Part shown: positions 24,102-32,959 of the stretch, one piece after another
How the letters are laid out: each line of letters opens with the position of its first letter
Numbering within the stretch: the first letter of the stretch is position 1
NCBI RefSeq assembly: GCF_017696055.1
Contig: NZ_JAAORG010000003.1
Span: 1-64,000, forward strand
Origin: Prochlorococcus marinus XMU1406
Lineage (GTDB): Bacteria > Cyanobacteriota > Cyanobacteriia > PCC-6307 > Cyanobiaceae
Length of the DNA: 64,000 nucleotides
Direction of reading: 5' to 3'
Made by a program: the position numbers and the translations under genes
The notes under the pieces: generated by a model
The model's database searches: none
Told to the model about the DNA's origin: nothing
What the model saw: the letters and a program-made list of their open reading frames with translations, nothing else

Positions 24102-24835
24102 AGGGAATAAGACGCGTATTAGTTTTGCAGCATTTAGAAATAGAGGGGCCAGGTCTTTTTGAACAATTTGCTAAAGAAAGAGATTTGAAAATCGAAATTA
24201 TTCGTTTAGATAATAAAAATGCTCTGCCGCAAACAAAAAAAGGCGACTTGATTTTAATTATGGGTGGACCAATGGGAGTTAAAGATATTGGTAGCGAAAG
24301 ATATCCCTGGCTCAAGTTAGAAAGAGATTTTATAAAAAAAGAATTAGAAAATGAAAGACCTATAATCGGTGTTTGCTTAGGGGCTCAGTTGCTTGCGAGT
24401 GCTGCTGGAGGAGATGTAGAAATTCTTAAATATGGATCACCTCCAAAAGCATTACCAGAAATTGGATGGTCTCAAATTTTTATTAATAATTCAAATAAAG
24501 ACTTTAAAGCACTGTTTGAAGACCCTTTTCATGTACTGCATTGGCATGGAGATAGGATTTTATTACCTAATAAAGCATTACTCATTGCTAGTAGTGCACG
24601 TTGTAAGGAACAGTTTTTTAGGATTGGTAATTTTGCTTACGGATTACAATTCCATATCGAGACAACGGGAGGAATGATAAATAAGTGGATTAAAGAAGAT
24701 AAAGAATTTGTCTTTAAAGGATTAGGCTCAAATGGTCAGGAAATTTTAAAAGAAGAGAATAAAAAATATATTGATAAAACTTTTTTTAAAAGAAAGCTTC
24801 TAATAAGTAAATTATTTGAATTATTAGATAATTAA
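24098..24835 (+). CDS. Class I glutamine amidotransferase-like protein
   Basis: The 245-residue protein is a stand-alone GATase1 domain. The nucleophile elbow is GVCLGAQLLA with Cys93, and the His-Glu pair is LQFHIET (His186, Glu188). GGPMGVKD near residue 56 is the oxyanion region seen in GuaA-like members. No synthetase domain is attached, so it may act on a free gamma-glutamyl compound or pair with a separate enzyme. The true reaction is unknown. Coupled to the upstream exported protein. Confidence 0.85.
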   Translation: MKGIRRVLVLQHLEIEGPGLFEQFAKERDLKIEIIRLDNKNALPQTKKGDLILIMGGPMGVKDIGSERYPWLKLERDFIKKELENERPIIGVCLGAQLLASAAGGDVEILKYGSPPKALPEIGWSQIFINNSNKDFKALFEDPFHVLHWHGDRILLPNKALLIASSARCKEQFFRIGNFAYGLQFHIETTGGMINKWIKEDKEFVFKGLGSNGQEILKEENKKYIDKTFFKRKLLISKLFELLDN

Positions 24836-24855
24836 AAAGAGAATACTCATACAGT

Positions 24856-24884
24856 AAAAAAGGGCTTGATAAAGCCCTGAAAAA
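24856..24884 (-). terminator. Terminator hairpin between convergent genes
   Basis: AGGGCTT (24861-24867) pairs with AAGCCCT (24872-24878). On the minus strand the stem is followed by six T's, so it mainly ends the hli gene that starts at 25032. It may also slow transcription from the amidotransferase side. Confidence 0.65.
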
Positions 24885-24903
24885 AATTTAAAAAGGATTT
24901 CTA

Positions 24904-25032
24904 CTAGAAAATTCCTGGAAGAATTTGACCAGTAAAATAATAAGCTCCTACAAGAGCAAACATTCCAAGCATTGCGGCTTTACCATTAAGCTTTTCAGCT
25001 TTTTCGGTCATGATTTTTTTTGCGAATTCCAT
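24904..25032 (-). CDS. hli: High-light-inducible protein (short Hli)
   Basis: The 42-residue protein reads MEFAKKIMTEKAEKLNGKAA then MLGMFALVGAYYFTGQILPG. It keeps the E..NG..AM.G chlorophyll-binding helix but with Lys in place of the usual Arg (NGKAAM). The TGQILPGIF ending is shared with the plus-strand copies next to it. It is a thylakoid one-helix protein. Divergent from the three plus-strand hli genes about 300 bases away. Confidence 0.88.
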   Translation of the reverse strand: MEFAKKIMTEKAEKLNGKAAMLGMFALVGAYYFTGQILPGIF

Positions 25033-25336
25033 AATAAAGTGAAATATAATATATCTAAAAACTAATTATTAAGATTTCAGAATGATGTAGTTTTTTCTAC
25101 CAAATTGATATCTTTCTAAGGATTAAAAAAAAAATACTTAATTAACTAATTGAACTCTTAATAGAGCGCCAGCCAATCTGTAAAGCGTAGCAAGCCTAAA
25201 AAACAACTATTTAAAAGTTTATGTCACGGTTATGCTACATTTATGTAGTAAATATCTTGAAAATAACTTAATTTCCGCCCAATACTTTACATTTGTTAAT
25301 AGTAGTGTTACATTAATTAACAATTACATAACTTCA

Positions 25337-25543
25337 ATGGCTAATTCAAACGTTACTACTGAATCAGGCGGCAGACAGAACATGTTCCCAACTGAAACAC
25401 GTCCTTACATAGATGAGTCTGTTTCATACGATAGCTACCCACAAAATGCAGAAAAAGTTAATGGTCGTTGGGCAATGATTGGCCTTGTTGCATTAGTTGG
25501 TGCCTATGTTTCAACTGGACAAATTATTCCTGGCATTTTTTAA
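25337..25543 (+). CDS. hli: High-light-inducible protein
   Basis: The 68-residue protein starts at ATG 25337 (MANSNVTTESGGRQ); an apparent earlier start at 25232 adds unrelated sequence. The helix motif is AEKVNGRWAMIGLVALVG with a TGQIIPGIF end. This class of hli, present in multiple copies and with the TGQIIPG ending, is the kind shared with cyanophages. The next hli overlaps its stop (TAATG). Confidence 0.92.
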   Translation: MANSNVTTESGGRQNMFPTETRPYIDESVSYDSYPQNAEKVNGRWAMIGLVALVGAYVSTGQIIPGIF

Positions 25544-25803
25544 TGAGTCCACTTTCAGGTTTTTTAGCCGTAATTGTATTCTTTACAGCCACTCTCGTTG
25601 CTTATCTAACCAAGCAATTTCAAAATGAAAATTTAAACTATTTATCTTCTAATCAAATGAAAAACACAAACACAAAAGTCAAAACAATCGAAAAAGAAAA
25701 AGTTGTTGCTGAAACTCTCAACGGCAGATTCGCAATGCTTGGATTAATTGCCGCTGTTGGAGCATACCTAACAACAGGTCAAATAATTCCTGGTTTCGTT
25801 TAA
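25543..25803 (+). CDS. hli: High-light-inducible protein with N-terminal extension
   Basis: The 86-residue protein has an added N-terminal hydrophobic segment (SGFLAVIVFFTATLVAYL) and a polar linker. The Hli helix follows (AETLNGRFAMLGLIAAVG, TGQIIPGFV). It may thus have two membrane spans. The ATG overlaps the stop of the upstream hli, so translation is coupled. Confidence 0.88.
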   Translation: MSPLSGFLAVIVFFTATLVAYLTKQFQNENLNYLSSNQMKNTNTKVKTIEKEKVVAETLNGRFAMLGLIAAVGAYLTTGQIIPGFV

Positions 25804-25839
25804 AAACTTACTATTTAACAATTTTACAAATTAGAAGAA

Positions 25840-25968
25840 ATGGAAAATTCAAAACCAACTTATTGGCAATATGCCGAAAGAACTAATGGAAGAATGGCAA
25901 TGATGGGCTTATTTGCATTAGTTGTAAATTATGGCTTATTCGGCTGGATAATCCCAGGAATTTTTTAA
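25840..25968 (+). CDS. hli: High-light-inducible protein (minimal Hli)
   Basis: The 42-residue protein is a minimal Hli: YWQYAERTNGRMAMMG then LFALVVNYGLFGWIIPGIF. Its AERTNGR...GLFGWI pattern is close to the longer hli at 4223. It lies 36 bases after the previous hli with AGAAGAA upstream, and is the last of three plus-strand copies. Confidence 0.9.
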   Translation: MENSKPTYWQYAERTNGRMAMMGLFALVVNYGLFGWIIPGIF

Positions 25969-26006
25969 AAATAAACTTAGGCTTACTTTTTCTTAAAGTA
26001 AATACT

Positions 26007-26150
26007 TTGGGAGTTATAACTCTTTCTGAACTTGATTGGATAACCAACCATCAATCCGATTTTTCAAGGCTAGATATGGCTTTAGTTATTAAAATCGGCC
26101 GTCTTATGGATTCAGGAGTAGTGGAAATTGATAATAGATTGTCTGTTTAA
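26007..26150 (+). CDS. Small conserved hypothetical protein after the hli cluster
   Basis: The 47-residue protein probably starts at TTG 26007 (GVITLSELDWITNHQSD, then FSRLDMALVIKIGRLMDSG). It is soluble and alpha-helical, ending in EIDNRLSV. The frame stays open upstream but no ATG is present. It lies within 40 bases of the hli genes and ends just before a strong terminator, so it may be the last gene of that unit. Confidence 0.55.
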   Translation: MGVITLSELDWITNHQSDFSRLDMALVIKIGRLMDSGVVEIDNRLSV

Positions 26151-26174
26151 TTTTTTAAAAATTGATCGTCATGA

Positions 26175-26210
26175 GTGTTTGTCAATAGGGATACTGACAA
26201 GCACTTTTTT
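26175..26210 (+). terminator. Terminator of the hli-cluster transcript
   Basis: GTGTTTGTCA (26175-26184) pairs with TGACAAGCAC (26195-26204) with one G-T pair, followed by six T's (26205-26210). It directly follows the plus-strand gene that ends at 26150. Confidence 0.8.
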
Positions 26211-26228
26211 ATGAGAAAAAATAATTAT

Positions 26229-26265
26229 AAAAAAAAGAGATTGTTTCTTAGCTAAAAACAATCTC
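26229..26265 (-). terminator. Terminator of the minus-strand genes from 27245 to 26360
   Basis: GAGATTGTTT (26237-26246) pairs with AAACAATCTC (26256-26265). Read on the minus strand the stem is followed by eight T's. It ends the run of small membrane-protein genes upstream. Confidence 0.75.
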
Positions 26266-26359
26266 TCAATCACCTAATTCTTACATGAAAATTTCAAGTA
26301 AGCTCACAGATTTTAACTGATTTGTTTTTATAGTAAATACATAAAAATGCTTTTGTTAT

Positions 26360-26575
26360 TTATCTTTTTAAACCACCTCTTTTTATCCATAGGAACCATG
26401 TAACCCAAACAGGAGGGAGGAATCTGATTAAAAAAGAAATTTTATATATATAAAATGGAGCATTTTCACTTTGAAATAAATTTATCAAAAAGGAAGATAT
26501 AGTTACCCAAAGTAAAATTATTAATATATTTGCTCCCAACAAAGCGAACTTATTTTGTTTGAATATTTTTGGCAT
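26360..26575 (-). CDS. Two-helix small membrane protein
   Basis: The 71-residue product has two hydrophobic helices (ALLGANILIILLWVTISSFL, then FLIRFLPPVWVTWFLWI) and a basic end (KRGGLKR). No family recognised. It is the third of three small membrane-protein genes on the minus strand before a terminator. Confidence 0.5.
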   Translation of the reverse strand: MPKIFKQNKFALLGANILIILLWVTISSFLINLFQSENAPFYIYKISFLIRFLPPVWVTWFLWIKRGGLKR

Positions 26576-26632
26576 AAGGTAAATATTTATCTTATTTATT
26601 TTAAATAACCTCCGTATATAAATTATAAATCT

Positions 26633-26884
26633 TCAAAAAAACTTTAAATTTAAAATCCATATCCAAATAAAAAAAATGCTAAATTTCAATCCCTCTCCAA
26701 ATAATATTCCAAAAGCAATAGGAGGAGAAAATATTAAAAAAAGAATAGAGAATAAACTAAATAAAGCAAATGATCCTCTTAAAAAAAAATTCTTTCTTTT
26801 TGTTCTTCTTAGATTTTTTAAGGTATTCCGCTCCCATTCAATAAACCTGTAGAATTTTTCTGATAATAAAAATAAATACTTCAT
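26633..26884 (-). CDS. Small membrane protein
   Basis: The 83-residue protein has a basic N-terminal half (WERNTLKNLRRTKRKNFF) then two hydrophobic helices (FALFSLFSILFLIFSPP, then LKFSIFFIWIWILN). Positive-inside logic puts the N-terminus in the cytoplasm. No family recognised. Confidence 0.5.
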   Translation of the reverse strand: MKYLFLLSEKFYRFIEWERNTLKNLRRTKRKNFFLRGSFALFSLFSILFLIFSPPIAFGILFGEGLKFSIFFIWIWILNLKFF

Positions 26885-26939
26885 TTAAAATTATTAATTT
26901 CTATCGGGCTTTTCCTATTTATAAAATTAATTTTTCCTG

Positions 26940-27245
26940 TTAGCAATAAACTTTATCCCCTTCTTCAGAAAGATAGTAAATTCTATTTTCTGAACTTACA
27001 AAGAAAGTTAATCCCTTATATTGTGATCTTCTAAATTTATCTAATCTAAGTTTGTGTAAATCCCAATTATCTGTACTTATATCAGGATTAAATTCTTGTT
27101 CTTTTAAGAAAGGAACATAAGTTGGACTAATTGCTTTTTTTTTGGCTGACTTATTATTTCGTTTTGAATCAACAAATAATAGAAATAAAAGTAGAAAAAA
27201 AACAATCAGCAAAAAAAGAATTAGCAATATATTTGTCATTGTCAA
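26940..27245 (-). CDS. Hypothetical protein with N-terminal membrane anchor
   Basis: The 101-residue protein has a strongly hydrophobic N-terminal helix (ILLILFLLIVFFLLLFLLFV), a basic linker, and a soluble domain with PTYVPFLKEQEFNPDIS and YKGLTFFVSSENRIYYLSE. The soluble part looks like a small beta-rich domain. No family recognised. Confidence 0.55.
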   Translation of the reverse strand: MTMTNILLILFLLIVFFLLLFLLFVDSKRNNKSAKKKAISPTYVPFLKEQEFNPDISTDNWDLHKLRLDKFRRSQYKGLTFFVSSENRIYYLSEEGDKVYC

Positions 27246-27383
27246 TTTTTCTAATTTGAAAAAACTTTATTTTGGAGAATCAAGAACTTTTCACAATAAA
27301 TTTCTTAGTAAGTAAAAAATCCTATTTTTATATTCTTGTATTTTTGAATACTTATCAAGGGTTTACCTAAATCAGATTATAAA

Positions 27384-27545
27384 ATGAGTCGCATTTTTAA
27401 CATGACTCAAAATTCCATGAATACTCCTTATGCAAAAAGGGTAGCTGAAAAATTTAGAGAGGCTCAAAACTATTTAAAAACTAATGGTTTTAGTAGATCA
27501 ACTAAACATTTACTGGAAGATATTGAAAATTCTGTTGAAAAATAA
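27384..27545 (+). CDS. Small helical hypothetical protein
   Basis: The 53-residue product (TPYAKRVAEKFREAQNYL, then SRSTKHLLEDIENSVEK) is helical and soluble. Its TAA overlaps the ATG of the following gene (TAATG), so the two are translationally coupled. No family recognised. Confidence 0.55.
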   Translation: MSRIFNMTQNSMNTPYAKRVAEKFREAQNYLKTNGFSRSTKHLLEDIENSVEK

Positions 27546-27703
27546 TGCCAATACCCCCTCACTTACCACAATTACAATATGGCTACGATGATGGCTTTAC
27601 AACCATTGTTTTTGGGTTAATAGGAAGTTGCTTAGGATGTATCTTAATTTTATTAATTTCATTTTTTGAATTTAAATTCAAAAAGCAAAATAGTAAGCCT
27701 TAA
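27545..27703 (+). CDS. Small single-span membrane protein
   Basis: The 52-residue product has a soluble start (PIPPHLPQLQYGYDDGFT), one membrane helix (IVFGLIGSCLGCILILLISF) containing two cysteines four residues apart (C-x2-C spacing), and a basic tail. It is coupled to the upstream 53-residue gene and convergent with ychF. Confidence 0.5.
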   Translation: MPIPPHLPQLQYGYDDGFTTIVFGLIGSCLGCILILLISFFEFKFKKQNSKP

Positions 27704-27711
27704 GAGACTTA

Positions 27712-28803
27712 CTAAACATTAAATAAGAATTCCATTACATCACCTTCGTTAACAATATATTCCTTACCTTCACTTCTTAAAAGACCTTTAGTTTTTGCAT
27801 TGGCAATTGAACCTGAATCAATTAAATTTTGATACGAAATAGTCTGAGCTCTTATAAATCCTTTTTCAAAATCAGTATGAATTACTCCTGCTGCCTGTGG
27901 CGCAGTCATCCCATCTTTTATTGTCCATGCTTTTGTCTCCTTTTCTCCGGTGGTGAAATAAGTTTTTAATCCCAATAATTTATATGTTGATCTAATTAAG
28001 GAACTTAAACCCCCTTCTTTTACTCCTAAACCAATAAGGTAGTCTTTTTTATCTTCTGGTTCTAACTCTATTAATTCAGATTCGACTTGCGCTGATATTT
28101 TTATACATTCTGTATTTTTATTGCTTGCAAAACTCTGAACTTTTGATGAGAAATCATTACCTTCAGCTAAATCATTTTCATTCAAATTTGTTGCGTAAAT
28201 AATTGGTTTTGCAGTAAGGAAGCCAAGTTGCTTAATTATTAAATTTTCTTCTTCACTCAAAGATATTGATCTAACTGAAAGTCCTTTCTGTAGCTCTTCT
28301 TCAATTTTTTCTAGTAAGGTGTCTTCTTTTGCTGCCTCTTTACTAGTTCTAACCTGTTTTTTAATTCTTTCTCTTCTTTTTTGGAGTTGAGATAAATCAG
28401 CTAAATTCAATTCCAGATTAATTATCTCAATGTCATCTAAGGGATCTACCTTGCCAGAAACATGAATTACATCACTATCTTCAAAGCACCTTACAACATG
28501 AACTATTGCATCAACCTCCCTAATATTTGATAAAAATTTATTTCCCAAACCTTCGCCTTTACTAGCTCCTTTTACTAGTCCTGCGATATCTACAAATTCA
28601 ATTTTTGTTGGGATAATATTTTGGCTAGAACTTAAATTACCTAACTCTTGCAACCTTTGATCTGGGACTGAAACTATGCCTTTATTAGGTTCTATAGTAC
28701 AAAAGGGGAAATTAGCCGCTTGGGCCTTAGCATTTTCTACAAGTGCATTAAATAGAGTTGATTTTCCAACATTTGGTAATCCAATAATACCTGCTTTTAA
28801 CAT
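27712..28803 (-). CDS. ychF: Obg-like ATPase YchF
   Basis: The 363-residue protein has the P-loop GIIGLPNVGKSTLFNAL at its N-terminus, NFPFCTIEPNKGIV, FVDIAGLVKGASKGEGLGNKF (switch region) and ATNLNENDLAE in the NxxE position typical of the ATP-preferring YchF family. The C-terminal TGS-like domain (GEKETKAWTIKDGMTAPQAA, GFIRAQ) is complete. YchF binds ribosomes and affects stress responses in other bacteria. Length is normal. Confidence 0.95.
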   Translation of the reverse strand: MLKAGIIGLPNVGKSTLFNALVENAKAQAANFPFCTIEPNKGIVSVPDQRLQELGNLSSSQNIIPTKIEFVDIAGLVKGASKGEGLGNKFLSNIREVDAIVHVVRCFEDSDVIHVSGKVDPLDDIEIINLELNLADLSQLQKRRERIKKQVRTSKEAAKEDTLLEKIEEELQKGLSVRSISLSEEENLIIKQLGFLTAKPIIYATNLNENDLAEGNDFSSKVQSFASNKNTECIKISAQVESELIELEPEDKKDYLIGLGVKEGGLSSLIRSTYKLLGLKTYFTTGEKETKAWTIKDGMTAPQAAGVIHTDFEKGFIRAQTISYQNLIDSGSIANAKTKGLLRSEGKEYIVNEGDVMEFLFNV

Positions 28804-28946
28804 TTGAAAAAACTTATGGAAAAATTATCAAGAAACATCTTCTAGTAATATAGTATTTACTTAACCAATCTTGGATAAGTTAATTATAATCGTCTTGATT
28901 ATTTATTTAGTTCCTAAATATTCTCTAATTCTGCTTTTAAAAAGAA

Positions 28947-30005
28947 ATGTTTGATTTAATAAAAAAAAATATAAATCTAAGAAGTGGAATTATATTGCTT
29001 TCTCTAGCTATATTTTTCGTTTTTATAACCAATTCCTTCAAGAAAAATAAGTCAAAAGATATTTCTGATTTTGTAGTTCAAGTGGAAAAAGGTATCCTCT
29101 CAGATTCAATTAATACTAGTGGTGAAGTAAAAGCAATAAGGACAAGCAATATTGGGCCTCGGAAGCAAGGCGTAATAAAAGAAATCAAAGTAGATGAGGG
29201 CGATCTTGTAAAAAAAGATCAGGTTTTAGCTTCTCTTGATGATGAAGACTTTATCTATAAAATTGAAGAACTTGAACTAAATGTAGAAAAACAAAAATCT
29301 GAATTTTTAAGAAGGGAATATTTATATCAAGAAGGTGCGGTAAGTAAAGAAGACTATGAAAGTTATAAAAATAACTTCAACATTAGTAGCGCCAAACTTA
29401 ATGATGCAAAAGCTGAAAAAAGTTTCTATATAATTAAAGCTCCTTATGGAGGAAAGATAACTGCAAAATATGCTGAGATAGGATCTTATGTCACACCAAG
29501 TACAAACTTAAGTTCAGACCCTAAAACCAAAAACTTTATTTTTGAACTATCAGAGGGCATAGAAATTGTTGCGAAAGTTCCTGAGAGTGACATTGGCAGA
29601 ATAAAAATAGGTCAAGAAGCCTCAGTAAGAATAGAGGCTTATCCCTCAAAAAAATATAGTGCCATAGTTAAAAAAATAGCTACAAGAGCTGTAAAAGATA
29701 ATAATGTAACCTCATTCGAAGTAACTTTAAATTTTAAAGATATTTCTGAAGAAATCAAAATTGGAATGACTGCAGATCTTGAATTTAGAGTCGAAGGTAA
29801 TGAAGAAAAAATCTTAGTGCCAACAGTTTCTATTGTCACAGAAAATGGTGAAAAAGGAATTTTGAAAGTTGATAAAAACAATTCTCCCAAATTTGAAAAA
29901 ATTGAAATTGGTATTAGTAGTGGCAATAAAACTTCAGTCATTGATGGATTAGAACCTGGAGAGCAAATCTTTATTGATATTCCACCTTGGGCTAAGAAGA
30001 GATAA
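28947..30005 (+). CDS. HlyD-type periplasmic adaptor (membrane fusion protein)
   Basis: The 352-residue protein has an N-terminal membrane anchor (SGIILLSLAIFFVFITNSF). A biotinyl-lipoyl-like half follows (VKEIKVDEGDLVKKDQVLA-type), then a coiled-coil hairpin (residues ~105-145), the second lipoyl half (YIIKAPYGGKITAKYAEIG) and a beta-barrel (IGRIKIGQEASVRIEAYPS). These adaptors link inner-membrane ABC or RND pumps to the outer membrane. No pump gene is adjacent; its partner must be elsewhere. Its stop overlaps polA's start. Confidence 0.85.
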   Translation: MFDLIKKNINLRSGIILLSLAIFFVFITNSFKKNKSKDISDFVVQVEKGILSDSINTSGEVKAIRTSNIGPRKQGVIKEIKVDEGDLVKKDQVLASLDDEDFIYKIEELELNVEKQKSEFLRREYLYQEGAVSKEDYESYKNNFNISSAKLNDAKAEKSFYIIKAPYGGKITAKYAEIGSYVTPSTNLSSDPKTKNFIFELSEGIEIVAKVPESDIGRIKIGQEASVRIEAYPSKKYSAIVKKIATRAVKDNNVTSFEVTLNFKDISEEIKIGMTADLEFRVEGNEEKILVPTVSIVTENGEKGILKVDKNNSPKFEKIEIGISSGNKTSVIDGLEPGEQIFIDIPPWAKKR

Positions 30006-32935
30006 TGAGTTTAAAATCTGAGAACTCTAAAAAACCAATTTTACTTTTAGTCGATGGCCACTCACTTGCTTTTAGAAGCTTCTATGCATTTAGCAAAGGG
30101 ATTGATGGAGGTTTAACCACCAAAGAGGGATTTCCAACAAGTGTCACTTATGGATTTCTAAAAAGTCTTCTGGATAATTGCAAAAATATTAGTCCTGAGG
30201 GTGTTTGTATTACGTTTGATACCGAAAAACCAACTTTCAGACATGAATTAGATCCAAATTATAAGGCCAATAGAGATGTAGCACCAGATGTTTTTTTTCA
30301 GGATATTGAACAACTAGAAATCATTTTAGAAGAAAGCCTTAACTTACCAATTTTTAAATCTCCAGGATACGAAGCAGATGATCTCCTAGGCACAATTGCA
30401 AATGATGCTTCTTCTAAAGGATGGTGCGTGAATATTCTTTCTGGAGATAGGGACTTATTTCAATTAGTAGATGATCAAAAAGATATTTATGTACTTTATA
30501 TGGGTGGTGGTCCATATGCGAAAAGTGGTAATCCAACTCTTATGAATGAAAATGGAGTAAAAGAAAAATTAGGTGTTGCGCCAGAAAGAGTGGTTGATCT
30601 TAAAGCCCTAACTGGTGATAGTTCTGATAATATTCCGGGTATTAAAGGGGTAGGTCCAAAAACTGCAATAAATCTACTAAAAGAGAACGACACTCTTGAT
30701 GGAATCTATCAGGCTTTGGACAAGATTCAACAGAACAACGATAAGAAATATAAAGGATTCATCAAAGGTTCAGTTATAGAAAAGCTCAGAAACGATAAAC
30801 ATAATGCTTTTCTTTCCAGGGATTTAGCAAAAATAAATACTGAGGTGCCTTTAATTTTAGGTAACGGTTATGAATTAAAAAATATAAATCAAGAACTACT
30901 TTCAGAGTCACTGCAAAAACTTGAATTATCTACACTACTTAGACAAATTGATATTTTTAATTCAACTTTCAGCAAAGGTGGTTTTGCCAAAAATAATGTA
31001 GCTAAAGAAGAGGAGAAGGCACCAAAAGTCTCAAGTAATAATGAATTAGAAAATAGTGAAAATAAAATCCCTAAAATCAAAGTAATTGTTGTAAATGATT
31101 TCGAATTACTTGATAAATTAATTCAAAGATTAGACAAGACCAATCAAATAGTTTCTTTAGATACAGAGACCAATAATTTGAATCCAATCGATGCAGAACT
31201 TGTTGGGATAGGGTTATGTCTTGGAGAAGAAAATGATGATTTATTTTATATACCTCTTGGTCATCAAACAAAAAAAGAGACCTCAAATCAATTATTAATT
31301 GAAGATGTTTTCTCAAAGCTAAGAAATTGGATAGAAGATCCAAACAAAGAAAAGGCACTCCAAAATTCTAAATTTGATAGGCAAATATTTTTTAATCATG
31401 GAATTGATCTTAAAGGCGTAACCTTTGACACTTTGTTAGCAGACTACCTTCTTAATAATCAGGAGAAACATGGGTTAAGTGAAATTAGTTTTAGATTATT
31501 TGGATTTAAGCCCCCTTCATTTAAAGAAACAGTTGGGAAGAATAAAGACTTTTCATTTGTTGATATTGATGAAGCAAGTATTTACTGCGGTTATGATGTT
31601 TTTCTAACTTTTAAGATTGTAAAAATTTTCAAAGAAAGATTTTCAAAGGAAAAAGATGAATTAATCAAATTGTTCAAAGAAATCGAGCTGCCTTTAGAGC
31701 CGGTATTGTCCCAAATGGAAATGAATGGCATAACCATAGACATCCCTTATTTGGATAAACTCTCAAAAGAACTAAAAAGTACCTTAGAAGATATTGAAAA
31801 TAAAGTTTATGAATTAGCAGAGGAGACTTTTAATCTATCTTCACCAAAACAACTTGGTGAGATCTTGTTTGAAAAATTAAATTTGGATAAGAAAAAATCA
31901 CGGAAAACAAAAACAGGATGGAGTACAGATGCAGTAGTTCTTGAAAGATTAGTCGACGAACATGAAATAATCCAACATTTAATAAAACACAGAACTCTTA
32001 GCAAATTACTTAGCACCTATATTGATGCTCTTCCAAATCTTATTAACAAAAAGACAGGAAGAGTTCATACAAACTTTAATCAAGCTGCTACAGCAACTGG
32101 GAGACTAAGTAGTAGCAATCCTAATCTTCAAAATATCCCAGTTAGGACTGAATTTAGTAGGAGAATCAGAAAAGCATTCTTGCCTGAAAAAAATTGGAAA
32201 CTTTTATCAGCTGATTATTCTCAGATTGAATTAAGAATACTCGCTCACTTAGCGGATGAAGAAATACTAATAAATGCGTTTCATAAAAATGATGACATTC
32301 ATTCTTTGACTGCAAGATTAATTTTTGAGAAAGAAGAAATATCTTCTGATGAGAGGAGAGTTGGAAAAACAATAAATTTTGGAGTTATCTATGGTATGGG
32401 AATAAAAAAGTTTGCACGTTCAACAGGAGTAAGTACTCCAGAAGCAAAAGAATTCCTAATAAAATACAAAGAAAGATATTCAAAAATTTTCAAATTTCTT
32501 GAACTCCAAGAAAGGCTTGCCCTATCAAAAGGTTATGTTAAAACAATTTTTGGTCGAAAGAGAGAATTTAAGTTTGATAAAAATGGACTTGGAAGACTAA
32601 TGGGGAAGGATCCTTATGCAATTGACTTGCAATCTGCAAGAAGGGCAGGCATGGAGGCACAGTCATTGAGAGCTGCAGCTAATGCACCAATTCAGGGTTC
32701 AAGTGCAGACATTATCAAAATTGCAATGGTTCAACTAAATAAAAAATTTATAGAAATGAATGTTCCCGCAAAAATGCTTTTACAAGTACATGATGAATTA
32801 TTGTTTGAAGTTGAACCAGATTCTTTGGAACTTACTACGAAATTAGTGAAGAAGACTATGGAAGATTGTGTAAAATTAAATGTGCCTCTTTTAGTTGATA
32901 TTGGTATTGGAGATAATTGGATGGAGACAAAATAA
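30005..32935 (+). CDS. polA: DNA polymerase I
   Basis: The 976-residue protein has all three domains: 5'-3' exonuclease (residues ~1-310; GYEADDLLGTIA, SGDRDLFQLV), a 3'-5' exonuclease with SLDTETNNL (motif I) and YCGYDVFLTF (motif III) intact, and a polymerase with SADYSQIELRILAHL (motif A), RRVGKTINFGVIYGMG (motif B) and LQVHDELLFEVE (motif C). It functions in replication and repair. ATG overlaps the preceding stop (TAATG), suggesting coupling with the HlyD-type gene. Confidence 0.97.
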   Translation: MSLKSENSKKPILLLVDGHSLAFRSFYAFSKGIDGGLTTKEGFPTSVTYGFLKSLLDNCKNISPEGVCITFDTEKPTFRHELDPNYKANRDVAPDVFFQDIEQLEIILEESLNLPIFKSPGYEADDLLGTIANDASSKGWCVNILSGDRDLFQLVDDQKDIYVLYMGGGPYAKSGNPTLMNENGVKEKLGVAPERVVDLKALTGDSSDNIPGIKGVGPKTAINLLKENDTLDGIYQALDKIQQNNDKKYKGFIKGSVIEKLRNDKHNAFLSRDLAKINTEVPLILGNGYELKNINQELLSESLQKLELSTLLRQIDIFNSTFSKGGFAKNNVAKEEEKAPKVSSNNELENSENKIPKIKVIVVNDFELLDKLIQRLDKTNQIVSLDTETNNLNPIDAELVGIGLCLGEENDDLFYIPLGHQTKKETSNQLLIEDVFSKLRNWIEDPNKEKALQNSKFDRQIFFNHGIDLKGVTFDTLLADYLLNNQEKHGLSEISFRLFGFKPPSFKETVGKNKDFSFVDIDEASIYCGYDVFLTFKIVKIFKERFSKEKDELIKLFKEIELPLEPVLSQMEMNGITIDIPYLDKLSKELKSTLEDIENKVYELAEETFNLSSPKQLGEILFEKLNLDKKKSRKTKTGWSTDAVVLERLVDEHEIIQHLIKHRTLSKLLSTYIDALPNLINKKTGRVHTNFNQAATATGRLSSSNPNLQNIPVRTEFSRRIRKAFLPEKNWKLLSADYSQIELRILAHLADEEILINAFHKNDDIHSLTARLIFEKEEISSDERRVGKTINFGVIYGMGIKKFARSTGVSTPEAKEFLIKYKERYSKIFKFLELQERLALSKGYVKTIFGRKREFKFDKNGLGRLMGKDPYAIDLQSARRAGMEAQSLRAAANAPIQGSSADIIKIAMVQLNKKFIEMNVPAKMLLQVHDELLFEVEPDSLELTTKLVKKTMEDCVKLNVPLLVDIGIGDNWMETK

Positions 32936-32959
32936 ACCTTATGAAATACTTAATTTAAG

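Noticed and set aside
24904-25968. Prophage region suggested by phage-like hli genes
   Set aside because: No integrase, terminase or structural gene is present; hli genes are normal in the host.
31077-32372. Several minus-strand ORFs within polA
   Set aside because: Antisense to conserved exonuclease and polymerase motifs.
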